Positions 1 to 6,414 of a stretch of DNA of 6,726 nt are shown here, in pieces (the first letter of the stretch is position 1; each line of letters begins with the position of its first letter). Position numbers and translations under genes: made by a program. The DNA is from Planctomycetota bacterium (lineage in GTDB: Bacteria > Planctomycetota > Phycisphaerae > WQYP01): assembly GCA_021852225.1 (NCBI GenBank), contig JAJZOA010000115.1, positions 1 to 6,726 of the forward strand, read 5' to 3'. The notes under the pieces are model-generated. The model was not told the origin of the DNA and ran no database searches. It saw nothing but the letters and a program-made list of their open reading frames with translations.

Positions 1-256
1 CGGTGGCTGTAATGAGCTATGGCTGCGCCAACTTATATGAGACGCGACGTGGTGCGTCGTTTAATGGTGGAGGAAGGAGTTTTACCACAACGGCACCCCG
101 ACGACGGGGTTAACGGCGGAGGCGCAGGGTGCTGTTTGATCTCAAAAGTTTGGGTTTGCGAATGTGTGGATATTCACACCAAGTGTATGTGCAGCCATGA
201 ATGCTGGGCGTTTTCTGCAGGCAATGAATCGGGTCGTGGTGGCAAGGAGGCACACG
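1..256. other. Non-coding or decayed region with small hairpins
   Basis: I see no recognisable gene. Local inverted repeats include ACCCCG/CGGGGT with a 4-base loop (95-110) and GTGTG/CACAC with a 6-base loop (164-179). None is followed by a T-tract. A frame open from the window edge ends at TAA 111-113 (36 codons, Arg- and Gly-rich tail) and could be the end of an upstream gene, but nothing supports it. An 89-codon frame at 19-288 has no ribosome binding site and an unlikely composition. Confidence 0.4.
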
Positions 257-334
257 ATGGGCAAAGATATTTCGTATATAGGAAATGATTACTCGCTAAA
301 GAGAATATTTTACTTCCAACATCATGTCATGTAA
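257..334 (+). CDS. Possible 25-residue small protein with a strong ribosome binding site
   Basis: The frame runs from ATG 257 to TAA 332-334 and encodes 25 residues, beginning MGKDISYIGNDY and ending FQHHVM. It is unusual in having a near-perfect Shine-Dalgarno, AAGGAGG at 244-250, six bases before the ATG; none of the large genes here has one as good. The peptide is polar and aromatic, with no membrane segment or signal peptide, and I recognise no family. It ends about 105 bases before the three-gene operon, and the inverted repeat at 356-386 lies between them. It could be a real small protein, a leader peptide, the surviving 5' end of a decayed gene, or chance. No homology could be tested. 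Confidence 0.3.
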   Translation: MGKDISYIGNDYSLKRIFYFQHHVM

Positions 335-355
335 GATTTTGTGTAAAGTTTTGGT

Positions 356-386
356 GCCACTAATTAACGAATAAATTAATAGTGGC
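356..386. repeat. Bulged 11-bp inverted repeat upstream of the three-gene operon (candidate operator)
   Basis: The left arm GCCACTAATTAA (356-367) pairs with the right arm TTAATAGTGGC (376-386) over 11 base pairs. One A at 363 is unpaired and the loop is the 8 bases at 368-375. It ends 53 bases before the ATG of the first gene, in the AT-rich stretch where a promoter is expected. No T-tract follows it, so it is unlikely to be an intrinsic terminator. The second gene of the operon encodes a helix-turn-helix, so an autoregulatory operator is the natural guess, but nothing here proves binding. Confidence 0.5.
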
Positions 387-439
387 TGTGTCTTAAAGAA
401 ATGACTTAAAATTTTGGCTTTTGACAGTTGAGACTGAAA

Positions 440-1234
440 ATGGATTCAAGAATTACAAATTCGCAGAAACTCCCGCGGGCGCCGCTAATATTTGTGTTGG
501 CGCTCATTCGGTTCACGCCAGTGCTCAAAATGGCCGTGTACGTGCCTGATATTCAGGATCGTCTTCGCAAACAGGGTTTTCCAAAATATCGGCATGAATC
601 AGTTCAAAACATCATGATTGGATCACCAACGCCACTGGAAGCCATATCGCGTTGGGTGTTTGACCGCTCGGAAAATGAAACGCAGGTTGTCCTATCAACC
701 GACGCGATTGCCGTGCAGACGGCATCCTACGGAACCTTCAGCAATTTTCTGGAGGATGTTAAAAATGCGTTTCAGCCCCTCGCCGAGTATGCCCAGCCTG
801 ACTCCATTCAACAGATTGGACTGCGGTACGTTGATTTGCTGTCAGACATTGACGATATTAAATGCGACGATTTATTGCAGGCGGGGCTTCGGGGTGTATC
901 GGGTGGCCAGATGGATGCCAAAACGACCGCATTTAGTTTTGTTTTCCAACGCGAATTACCATCGGGGACGCTCAGCGTGCGATCCCTGCAGGCCTTGGGT
1001 ATGCAAGGCTATTTGCCCCCTGATCTGGCGCAAGTTTCGCTGACTTTTCCTGACCGAGTCAAGAGCGCGCAGAACCCGCGAGTGCTTGATTTCGATAATG
1101 TAATCCAGAAGAATCTGCCATTTAAATGGGATCATCTGGAGCCGCAACTTCTGGAATTGCACGACCATTCGAGCAAGGCGTTCCACTCCTTTGTCACCAG
1201 AGAGGCACTAAATGCATGGAGTACGCCCGCATGA
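440..1234 (+). CDS. TIGR04255-like family protein, function unknown
   Basis: This 264-residue protein matches my memory of the TIGR04255 family, a sporadically distributed family of about 260 residues with no assigned function. Visible hallmarks are an N-terminal LPRAPLIFVLALIRFTPVL segment (residues 11-29), a central block ending in AVQTASYGTFSNF (91-103), the IQQIGLRYVDLL motif (123-134), an LDFD motif (216-219), and a C-terminal LH-x5-AFHSFVT-x5-W block (240-260). There is no signal peptide or membrane segment, so it is probably cytoplasmic. I chose ATG 440, which has a weak GAGA six bases upstream. A TTG at 428 would add four residues and has no better binding site. The stop codon overlaps the start of the next gene as ATGA, so the two are probably translationally coupled. 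The family assignment is from motif recall, not a search. Confidence 0.8.
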   Translation: MDSRITNSQKLPRAPLIFVLALIRFTPVLKMAVYVPDIQDRLRKQGFPKYRHESVQNIMIGSPTPLEAISRWVFDRSENETQVVLSTDAIAVQTASYGTFSNFLEDVKNAFQPLAEYAQPDSIQQIGLRYVDLLSDIDDIKCDDLLQAGLRGVSGGQMDAKTTAFSFVFQRELPSGTLSVRSLQALGMQGYLPPDLAQVSLTFPDRVKSAQNPRVLDFDNVIQKNLPFKWDHLEPQLLELHDHSSKAFHSFVTREALNAWSTPA

Positions 1235-1995
1235 CAACCCTGAACTACGGCCAGGAGTGCTCCCTTCGCACTGTACGTGACATGGGCATTGAATGCTTGC
1301 CGATGACAATCCCCGGGTCCATGGGTGGACCTGCCGGCGCGCATTCACTATTTGAGAATATCGCATCTATCGCGCCCTATCATGATATATCGCGGCTGGT
1401 CCGGTTCTCGCAAATATGGCTGGGAACCGCCCTAATTGTCGGGACAGGAGCAGTAGTACATCTGGCACCGATTCCTGGTTCGGCCCGGACAGGCGTTGGC
1501 ACGGCAATTTTGCCGTGGCCCGAAAAACCGCCGGCGCAGGCTGCGGTATCCGTCTCCCAAAGTCTGGCTGTAATTCGGGCAGCGTTTTCGCTTCAGATTT
1601 CGCAAATTGCGGAAATTCTTGATGTCAGTCGGCCGACCATTTACGCTTGGATCAATCAGGAGCAGCAACCTCAAATACGACACCGTGACCGACTCAAAAA
1701 TATCTTTGTGCTGGCGAAATTCTGGAACACAAAGTCCACGGTGCCACTCGGTGCCGAGGTGCTGCTTGCGCCGGACGCCGCCGGCGCGACCCTCATCGAC
1801 TGTCTGAAAGCCCCGGAGATAAATCTGGATAGGTTGAAAGACAGGCTTCAGGCGTTGCACCAGCCGGAAAGTATGGAAATAGTTCCATCGCGGGCAGCTG
1901 ATCTTGCCCGCAAGTACGGCATTGCGCTGGATCAGAACGCGCAGAACTGTGCCGAAATTGCCGTGATGACCCGGCCGCCAATGGATGAGACCTGA
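1231..1995 (+). CDS. Helix-turn-helix protein with a central hydrophobic segment
   Basis: This protein has 254 residues. The clearest part is a helix-turn-helix at about residues 112-145, with core ISQIAEILDVSRPTIYAWI (123-141), typical of the recognition-helix region of XRE or MerR-like regulators. An uncharged, hydrophobic run at about 61-83 (QIWLGTALIVGTGAVVHLAP and on) could be one membrane segment or a buried core. The first 60 residues and the last 85 match nothing I recognise. I chose ATG 1231 because it overlaps the upstream stop as ATGA and has GGAG at 1218-1221, nine bases away. ATG 1216 would add five residues. It is likely a DNA-binding regulator or DNA-targeting subunit of the three-gene cassette. 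If membrane-anchored it could be a one-component sensor, which is inference. Its DNA target is unknown; the inverted repeat at 356-386 is the obvious candidate. Confidence 0.75.
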   Translation: MTTLNYGQECSLRTVRDMGIECLPMTIPGSMGGPAGAHSLFENIASIAPYHDISRLVRFSQIWLGTALIVGTGAVVHLAPIPGSARTGVGTAILPWPEKPPAQAAVSVSQSLAVIRAAFSLQISQIAEILDVSRPTIYAWINQEQQPQIRHRDRLKNIFVLAKFWNTKSTVPLGAEVLLAPDAAGATLIDCLKAPEINLDRLKDRLQALHQPESMEIVPSRAADLARKYGIALDQNAQNCAEIAVMTRPPMDET

Positions 1996-2833
1996 GTTTA
2001 TGCACGAAGGCGACCAGAATTCCCGGCTGATTGAGCAGATACGCCACCACGGCTGGCACCAGGGATCGGTCATTCCGGGCACCATGGCAGACGACATTTT
2101 TCGCGATCGTGTCGATGCGACGATCGGTCATGATAATGCAAAATTCCTGGTGCTATCCCACGATTGCGACGTGGTGCACCATGATTTAATCGCCGAGCCG
2201 ACCATTGAAATCATCTCCTTTAAGAGGGTGGCGGCGGGGGACGGGAATTTGCTGCATGGAAAGAATCCGCGGCGGTTGCATTTATCGGATCCTTCGGGAA
2301 GTCAATATTTTGAATTTTGCGCAAAAGACAGGCTGTTTTGCGATCGCAAGCTTTTTTCACGGATGGCACCTGATACGGCCATGGTGTTTTCCGATGACCA
2401 GATTCGCTGTTTAATTCAGTGGATCGCGCTGCGTTATGTGCGGACGGCCTTTCCAGATTCATTCAATGACCGGCTTAGACCGGCGGCATCGAGACTTAAC
2501 AGGCTGCTTAAATCCGGTGGAACGTATATTACATGTATACTTGTTGCAATGGACATGGGAGAGCTTCATGATGATAAAAGCTATAATTTGATCCTTTTTG
2601 CTCTGATGCGGGAGCAGGATTTCGAAAATGCTTCACGGAAAGCTGCTGCAATTGAAGTTCTAAACCAGATTGAGTCCATTATTAACTCTGGCTGCCGGGG
2701 TATTGATGTCAAAGAGACCCTTGTAAGGTCGGAAAATGAGATGACTATTGCTGAGTTTTGGATGCTTCACAGATTGGAGTTTGACCATCTTTCGCAGGGC
2801 GAAAATAATGCAGGACCCAGTCCGCGGATATGA
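1985..2833 (+). CDS. Uncharacterised protein with an S-H-D-C-D motif, third gene of the cassette
   Basis: This 282-residue, probably cytoplasmic protein has no function I can name. Visible blocks are GWHQGSVI (residues 23-30), FLVLSHDCDVVHHD (54-67) followed by EPTIEII (71-77), HGKNPRRLHL (91-100), ALRYVRTAFPDSFNDRL (148-164), and a C-terminal EFWMLHRLEFDHLS (257-270). The clustered Ser, His, Asp and Cys in SHDCD could bind metal or be catalytic, and the acidic and histidine residues around it support an active or metal site, though no known enzyme fold is evident. I recall similar QG-V and S-x-DCD proteins beside TIGR04255 genes, which would make this a conserved partner. ATG 1985 overlaps the preceding gene by 11 bases; ATG 2000 would start 4 bases after its stop and is equally possible. 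Neither has a good Shine-Dalgarno. The last 300 bases look richer in A+T than the flanking genes. Confidence 0.75.
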   Translation: MRPEFMHEGDQNSRLIEQIRHHGWHQGSVIPGTMADDIFRDRVDATIGHDNAKFLVLSHDCDVVHHDLIAEPTIEIISFKRVAAGDGNLLHGKNPRRLHLSDPSGSQYFEFCAKDRLFCDRKLFSRMAPDTAMVFSDDQIRCLIQWIALRYVRTAFPDSFNDRLRPAASRLNRLLKSGGTYITCILVAMDMGELHDDKSYNLILFALMREQDFENASRKAAAIEVLNQIESIINSGCRGIDVKETLVRSENEMTIAEFWMLHRLEFDHLSQGENNAGPSPRI

Positions 2834-2909
2834 TTTGGCAGGTTCGGGAAAGCCTCGCGGTATTTTAAAGGAAATAACGGATTTATTTATGTCGGCCGGA
2901 GGGTGGATT

Positions 2910-2933
2910 GTTCATTTGCGGGGGAACTTTTTT
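2910..2933 (+). terminator. Weak candidate terminator after the three-gene operon
   Basis: GTTC (2910-2913) can pair with GAAC (2924-2927), and six T bases follow directly (2928-2933). The four-base stem is short and the loop is 10 bases, so this is a poor intrinsic terminator. It is the only stem followed by a T-tract that I see downstream of the 2833 stop. The rest of the 2834-2974 gap between the convergent operons holds no gene I can support. Confidence 0.25.
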
Positions 2934-2966
2934 CGGTAATAATTCAGCGATGCCTGATGCAGGGCA

Positions 2967-2994
2967 GGACGGCGTTAATTTTTTGGGGCCGTCC
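2967..2994. repeat. 7-bp perfect inverted repeat spanning the hydrolase stop codon
   Basis: GGACGGC (2967-2973) and GCCGTCC (2988-2994) are perfectly complementary. The 14-base loop contains the TAA stop of the minus-strand hydrolase (2975-2977). No T-tract follows on either strand, so it is not a standard intrinsic terminator. It could protect the 3' end of the minus-strand mRNA or be incidental. Confidence 0.35.
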
Positions 2995-3703
2995 AGGGGC
3001 CGGTTGGATGCTCGGCTTCCCAGCGTTTGCAGGCGCGGTAAATGGCGTGGCGCATCATGCGCTGCACGCCACGGCTGGCGGTTATGTACACATGGTTGAT
3101 GTCCTGTGTATCAAAGTTTTCGGGTGTGGTTCGCAGGTTAATGTTGGTCAGTTTTGTCAAGGCCGGGTTTACCGCAGTCACTGGAACGCCGCGCCATGCC
3201 GGGAACCAGTCGGTCAATGGGTGACTTTTGTAGATATCAATACAACGTACAACATTGACGGGAATGTGTGGCGGAGTGACCGGGTCAATCAGCAGAAGAA
3301 GGTCCACCTTGATGCCATGGTGGCCCAGCGACCGGGCAATGCGAACCTGATCGTCGGCACCCCAGGAATGACCGACAAGAATCAGCGGGCCGTCATTGAG
3401 GCGGTGTTCGGCTTCGGCTTTCAACAGGAAGTCTTTCAACGGGCCGCGCGCCTCATCGGCCACGGGCGCGGCTTCCACCAGATGTTCCTTGGAAAGGGTA
3501 AACGCCAACGTGTCCATGCCGGTACTGAAGATTCCCAGAAAGCCGCGCATGGCGTAAACGTGACCGGGGTATTTGTATTTTGCCGCGTGGCTGGCGGAAA
3601 TGGTGCCGGCCACGGGGTCTTCCGGAAGGCCGGTAAGGTCGACACATCCTCCGCACCAGATTGTCAGCAAGGTGAGCAGAAAAATGCCGCAAGCCAGACG
3701 CAT
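2975..3703 (-). CDS. Exported or lipid-anchored alpha/beta hydrolase (lipase/esterase-like)
   Basis: This 242-residue protein has an N-terminal export signal: MR followed by a hydrophobic core (residues 3-16) ending in WCGGC. Cys20 could be the lipidated residue of a lipoprotein, but the -3 position is Cys rather than Leu, so the lipobox is non-canonical and ordinary secretion is possible. The nucleophile elbow GHSWGAD (111-117) places Ser113. Asp140 in LLLIDPV and His204 in DINHVYIT complete a plausible catalytic triad. The segment RGFLGIFSTGMDTLA (53-67) precedes the domain. The substrate cannot be read from the sequence. I chose ATG 3703 because it gives a compact signal peptide and has AGG six bases upstream. 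The frame stays open to ATG 3742, ATG 3772 and GTG 3841, the last overlapping the epimerase stop as GTGA. The gene probably belongs to the ugd-epimerase transcript. Confidence 0.8.
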   Translation of the reverse strand: MRLACGIFLLTLLTIWCGGCVDLTGLPEDPVAGTISASHAAKYKYPGHVYAMRGFLGIFSTGMDTLAFTLSKEHLVEAAPVADEARGPLKDFLLKAEAEHRLNDGPLILVGHSWGADDQVRIARSLGHHGIKVDLLLLIDPVTPPHIPVNVVRCIDIYKSHPLTDWFPAWRGVPVTAVNPALTKLTNINLRTTPENFDTQDINHVYITASRGVQRMMRHAIYRACKRWEAEHPTGPWTAPKN

Positions 3704-3837
3704 GGTATGCCTGATGGAGTAATTGTTATTGGTTTCGGACATCTTGGCCCGCTGTGCGATGTTTTTATTCATAGTGACGTCAGCTTTTCCAGAAAAGAAA
3801 TACACGGAGTCTATACGCTTTAGTTGCCCTGTAAGGT

Positions 3838-4878
3838 TCACATTGTTGCCGCGCTTGTGGTCTTCTGTCGGTATTGTTTGGCGTACCAGGCGGCGGTTTG
3901 GGCCAGACCTTCGTCAAAATAGGTCACCGGATTATAGGCGAGAACTTTCCCGGCAAGGTCGATATCCGCCAGAGAATCGCGTACATCGCCGGCCCGTGGG
4001 GGCAGATATTGGGGGTATACCCGCTGCCCTAATAGCGCGATTATTTTTTCCAGCATGGCATTTAGGCTTATATTTTGTCCGCAGGCAATATTCACCACTT
4101 CGCCGGCAAGTGTGCTGTTGGTTATGCCCGCAAGCATATTGGCCCGCACCACATTGGACACATGGCAAAAATCACGGGTCTGGCCGCCATCGCCGTAAAT
4201 TTTAGGTGGTTGACCGCGCAGGACCGCGGAAATAAAGGCGGGAATGACCGCGGCGTATTGACTCGTGGGGTTTTGGCGGGGGCCAAAGACATTAAAATAC
4301 CGCAGGCTGATGGTGGAAAGCGAATAAACCCCGGCATACACACGGGCATACAGTTCGCCCGTGAGTTTTCCCACGGCATAGGGGCTTTTGGGCGCGGTGG
4401 GCATATCTTCACGTTTGGGCAGCGTTGGGCTGTCCCCATAAGCACTGCTGCTGGCGGAATAGACCACGCGCTTCACGCCAGCGGTGCGGCATGCTTCCAG
4501 CACGTTCAGCGTGCCGTTAACGTTGACGGTGTTGTACCCTACCGGATCGGCGACCGAGCCTGGAACGCTGCCGCGCGCGGCAAGGTGAAAAGCGATGGTG
4601 CATCCTTCCGCAGCCTTCTGGCACGCGGCTGGTACCGTGATATCCGCCTGATGAAATTCAATCTGTTCCTGCACTTCCGCAATATTTTCCATCGTGCCGG
4701 AGGAGAGATTATCCAGCACGCGGACGCGGGCACCAGCTTCCAGCAGGCCGCGAACCAGATGGGACCCGATGAATCCAGCACCGCCGGTTACAAGGACCGG
4801 CCGGCCCTGATAGCCCGCAAAAAGCGCGATCGGGCTGGATTCGGATGTACTGGTTGGGAGAACAGGGGGGTTAGCCAT
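3838..4878 (-). CDS. NAD-dependent nucleotide-sugar epimerase, WbpP/GalE-like extended SDR
   Basis: This 346-residue extended short-chain dehydrogenase acts on UDP-sugars, probably as a 4-epimerase. The NAD-binding motif TGGAGFIG lies at residues 31-38, after about 25 extra polar residues. The SSSAYGD segment (143-149) supplies the catalytic serine, with Tyr167 and Lys171 in SPYAVGK. RYFNVFGPRQNP (193-204) and GDGGQTRDFCHV (229-240) are sugar-nucleotide-binding blocks of this group. GSVPGSV (103-109) and the PTLPKRED block (151-158) resemble UDP-GlcNAc 4-epimerases of the WbpP/TviC type more than classical GalE, but UDP-glucuronate 4-epimerase is also possible given the dehydrogenase next door. 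The substrate is undecided. ATG 4878 lies 20 bases after the ugd stop and has no clear Shine-Dalgarno, so coupling to ugd is likely. It would act in the cytoplasm, supplying precursors for surface polysaccharide. Confidence 0.9.
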   Translation of the reverse strand: MANPPVLPTSTSESSPIALFAGYQGRPVLVTGGAGFIGSHLVRGLLEAGARVRVLDNLSSGTMENIAEVQEQIEFHQADITVPAACQKAAEGCTIAFHLAARGSVPGSVADPVGYNTVNVNGTLNVLEACRTAGVKRVVYSASSSAYGDSPTLPKREDMPTAPKSPYAVGKLTGELYARVYAGVYSLSTISLRYFNVFGPRQNPTSQYAAVIPAFISAVLRGQPPKIYGDGGQTRDFCHVSNVVRANMLAGITNSTLAGEVVNIACGQNISLNAMLEKIIALLGQRVYPQYLPPRAGDVRDSLADIDLAGKVLAYNPVTYFDEGLAQTAAWYAKQYRQKTTSAATM

Positions 4879-4898
4879 AGGATTGCATTCTACGCCAA

Positions 4899-6248
4899 TC
4901 AGCCCGCGGATACCACACCCATGCTGCCGGGTTTGCCGGAACCTGGTTCCAGTTCAGGTCGGCCGACGGCGTGGTAATAAAGGCCGGCTGCGGCAACCCG
5001 TCCACTGGCCAGGCAGTTGCGGCCGTCAAATATATGTTTGCCGCGCATCAGGCCGGCGATACGGTGCCAGTCCTGGGTGATAAATTCGGGCCAGTCCGTG
5101 ATAACGGCCACGGCATCGGCACCGCGGGTGCATTCATCGACACCGCTGGTCCAGGTAATGATATCGCCGAGCATTTTTTTTGCGTTCGCCATACCCTGCG
5201 GATCATAGGCTCTGACCACCGCGCCGGCGGACACCAGCGATTTAATAATGTCCACGCTGGGTGCTTCGCGCATGTCGTCGGTGTCAGATTTAAATGCCAA
5301 TCCCCATACCGCGATATGCGGCTTGGGAGAATCTTTGACGGCCTGCAGAATACGCCGCGCAAAAACCAGTTTTTGCCGCTGGTTCACCTTTTCAACGCCA
5401 CCCAGCAGATAGGGTTCTATGCCGAATTGCTGCATCTGGTAAACCAGTGCGGCGACATCTTTAGGAAAGCAGGATCCGCCGTAGCCCACACCGGCTTTCA
5501 GAAAGCCGGGGCCGATGCGCTTATCAGTGCCAATTCCGACGCGCACGCTTTCAATATCCGCGCCAATATTCGCTGCCAGAAGTGAAAGCTCATTGACGAA
5601 GCTGATGCGCATGGCAAGCATGGCGTTGGCGGCGAATTTGGAAAGTTCAGCGCTGGCGCGGCTCATGGAAAAAATGGCAAAGCCGCGGTCAATGAGCGGC
5701 TGAAAAATTTCGCGCAATGCAGCCAGGCCTTCGTGGGTGTTGGCGCCGAATACAATACGGTCTGGCTGCATGAAATCCTGAATGGCGGTGCCTTCGCGCA
5801 GAAATTCCGGATTGTTCACGACCTCAATACGATGTTTGCAGGTTTTTACACGCCGGGCGACTTCCTCGCCGGTGCCGGGGGGCACTGTGCTTTTAATGAC
5901 CAGGGTTTTGGGGCCGTCTGCGGTGCGGGCAATTTCTTCCACACTGGCGTACAGCATGCTCAGGTCGGCGCCTCCGGCTGGCGATGGCGGCGTGCCGACG
6001 GCGACAAATATAGTGGCGCTTGCCTGCACCGCCATGGCGGTATCTGTGGTGAAGCGGAGCCGCCCCTGGGCGGTCTGGGCGGTAATAAGTTCCGAAAGGC
6101 CGGGTTCATAAATCGGAACTTCGCCACGGGTAAGAGCCTCCACGCGGCGTTTATCGACATCTACACCGATAACAGTATGCCCGAGCGATGCTAAACAGGT
6201 TCCGCTTACCAGGCCCACATAGCCACAGCCAATGACCGCTATTTTCAT
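4899..6248 (-). CDS. ugd: UDP-glucose 6-dehydrogenase
   Basis: This 449-residue enzyme oxidises UDP-glucose to UDP-glucuronate with two NAD+ in the cytoplasm. All family landmarks are present: the N-terminal Rossmann motif GCGYVGL (residues 7-13), VGTPPSP (84-90), KSTVPPGT (119-126), NPEFLREG (146-153), and KFAANAMLAMRISFVNELS (204-222). GVGYGGSCFPKD follows, with the catalytic Cys260 and Lys263. The C-terminal domain begins with WGLAFKSDTDDMREAPS. The length is normal for the family. I chose ATG 6248 because the protein then begins exactly at the expected MKIAVIGCGYVG; the frame stays open 64 codons further upstream, but that stretch is unrelated to the family. The last 20 or so residues, rich in Gly and Pro, are probably a disordered tail. 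A related UDP-sugar dehydrogenase (UDP-GalNAc or UDP-ManNAc type) is less likely but cannot be excluded. It is the first gene of the minus-strand cluster. Confidence 0.95.
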   Translation of the reverse strand: MKIAVIGCGYVGLVSGTCLASLGHTVIGVDVDKRRVEALTRGEVPIYEPGLSELITAQTAQGRLRFTTDTAMAVQASATIFVAVGTPPSPAGGADLSMLYASVEEIARTADGPKTLVIKSTVPPGTGEEVARRVKTCKHRIEVVNNPEFLREGTAIQDFMQPDRIVFGANTHEGLAALREIFQPLIDRGFAIFSMSRASAELSKFAANAMLAMRISFVNELSLLAANIGADIESVRVGIGTDKRIGPGFLKAGVGYGGSCFPKDVAALVYQMQQFGIEPYLLGGVEKVNQRQKLVFARRILQAVKDSPKPHIAVWGLAFKSDTDDMREAPSVDIIKSLVSAGAVVRAYDPQGMANAKKMLGDIITWTSGVDECTRGADAVAVITDWPEFITQDWHRIAGLMRGKHIFDGRNCLASGRVAAAGLYYHAVGRPELEPGSGKPGSMGVVSAG

Positions 6249-6269
6249 TACCAACCCCAAAATAGAATT

Positions 6270-6297
6270 ATTATCGGGTCCTGCCGAATATTTCCAA
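6270..6297 (-). promoter_or_regulatory. Candidate promoter of the ugd cluster
   Basis: Read on the minus strand, TTGGAA (6297-6292) and GATAAT (6275-6270) are separated by 16 bases, matching the sigma-70 consensus at 4 of 6 and 5 of 6 positions. A start of transcription near 6263 would leave a leader of about 15 bases before ATG 6248. The only purine-rich sequence before the ATG is GGGGTTGG, a weak ribosome binding site. The inverted repeat at 6278-6313 overlaps this promoter. Confidence 0.4.
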
Positions 6298-6313
6298 CAA
6301 TCGCCGGCAGGAC
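6278..6313. repeat. Perfect 9-bp inverted repeat over the ugd promoter
   Basis: GTCCTGCCG (6278-6286) and CGGCAGGAC (6305-6313) are perfectly complementary and separated by 18 bases. The repeat covers the candidate -35 box and the spacer of the ugd promoter. It could be an operator for a dimeric regulator, or an RNA hairpin if transcription begins further upstream. No T-tract follows directly on either strand. Confidence 0.5.
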
Positions 6314-6369
6314 ATGGTTTTCGCATTCCGCGCCTTGGCCAAGCCAGGAAATTCACGCGGACGTTGAAA

Positions 6370-6414
6370 TATCGGTCATTATGGGAAGGTTTCTGAACTT
6401 TCCCATTCCCGATA
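6370..6414. repeat. Long two-part hairpin in the ugd upstream region
   Basis: The outer stem is TATCGG (6370-6375) with CCGATA (6409-6414). The inner stem is ATGGGAA (6381-6387) with TTCCCAT (6400-6406), continued by a G-T pair and GTT/AAC around a TCTG loop (6392-6395). The inner stem has 11 pairs in all, with an asymmetric internal loop between the two stems. The G-T pair is tolerated in a plus-strand RNA but becomes an A-C mismatch in the minus-strand RNA, which slightly favours a plus-strand transcript. A T-tract is not directly adjacent, so this is not a clear terminator. It may be part of a small RNA, a repeat element or an operator. Confidence 0.5.

Noticed and set aside
3..113. Frame open from the window edge to TAA 111-113, possibly the end of an upstream gene
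   Set aside because: Only 36 codons, low-complexity Gly/Arg/Thr-rich tail and no recognisable family; kept only as a remark.
19..288. 89-codon plus-strand open frame
   Set aside because: No ribosome binding site, Cys-, Gly- and Arg-rich composition without a recognisable domain, and it overlaps the better-supported small ORF at 257.
421..426. TTGACA as the -35 box of the three-gene operon
   Set aside because: A -10 box at normal spacing would fall inside the coding region after ATG 440, and none is visible there.
2903..3823. 306-codon plus-strand frame opposite the hydrolase
   Set aside because: Antisense shadow: the minus strand shows a signal peptide, GHSWGAD elbow and full catalytic triad, while this frame has no domain.
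4075..4977. 300-codon plus-strand frame opposite the epimerase
   Set aside because: Antisense shadow of a gene with complete SDR motifs.
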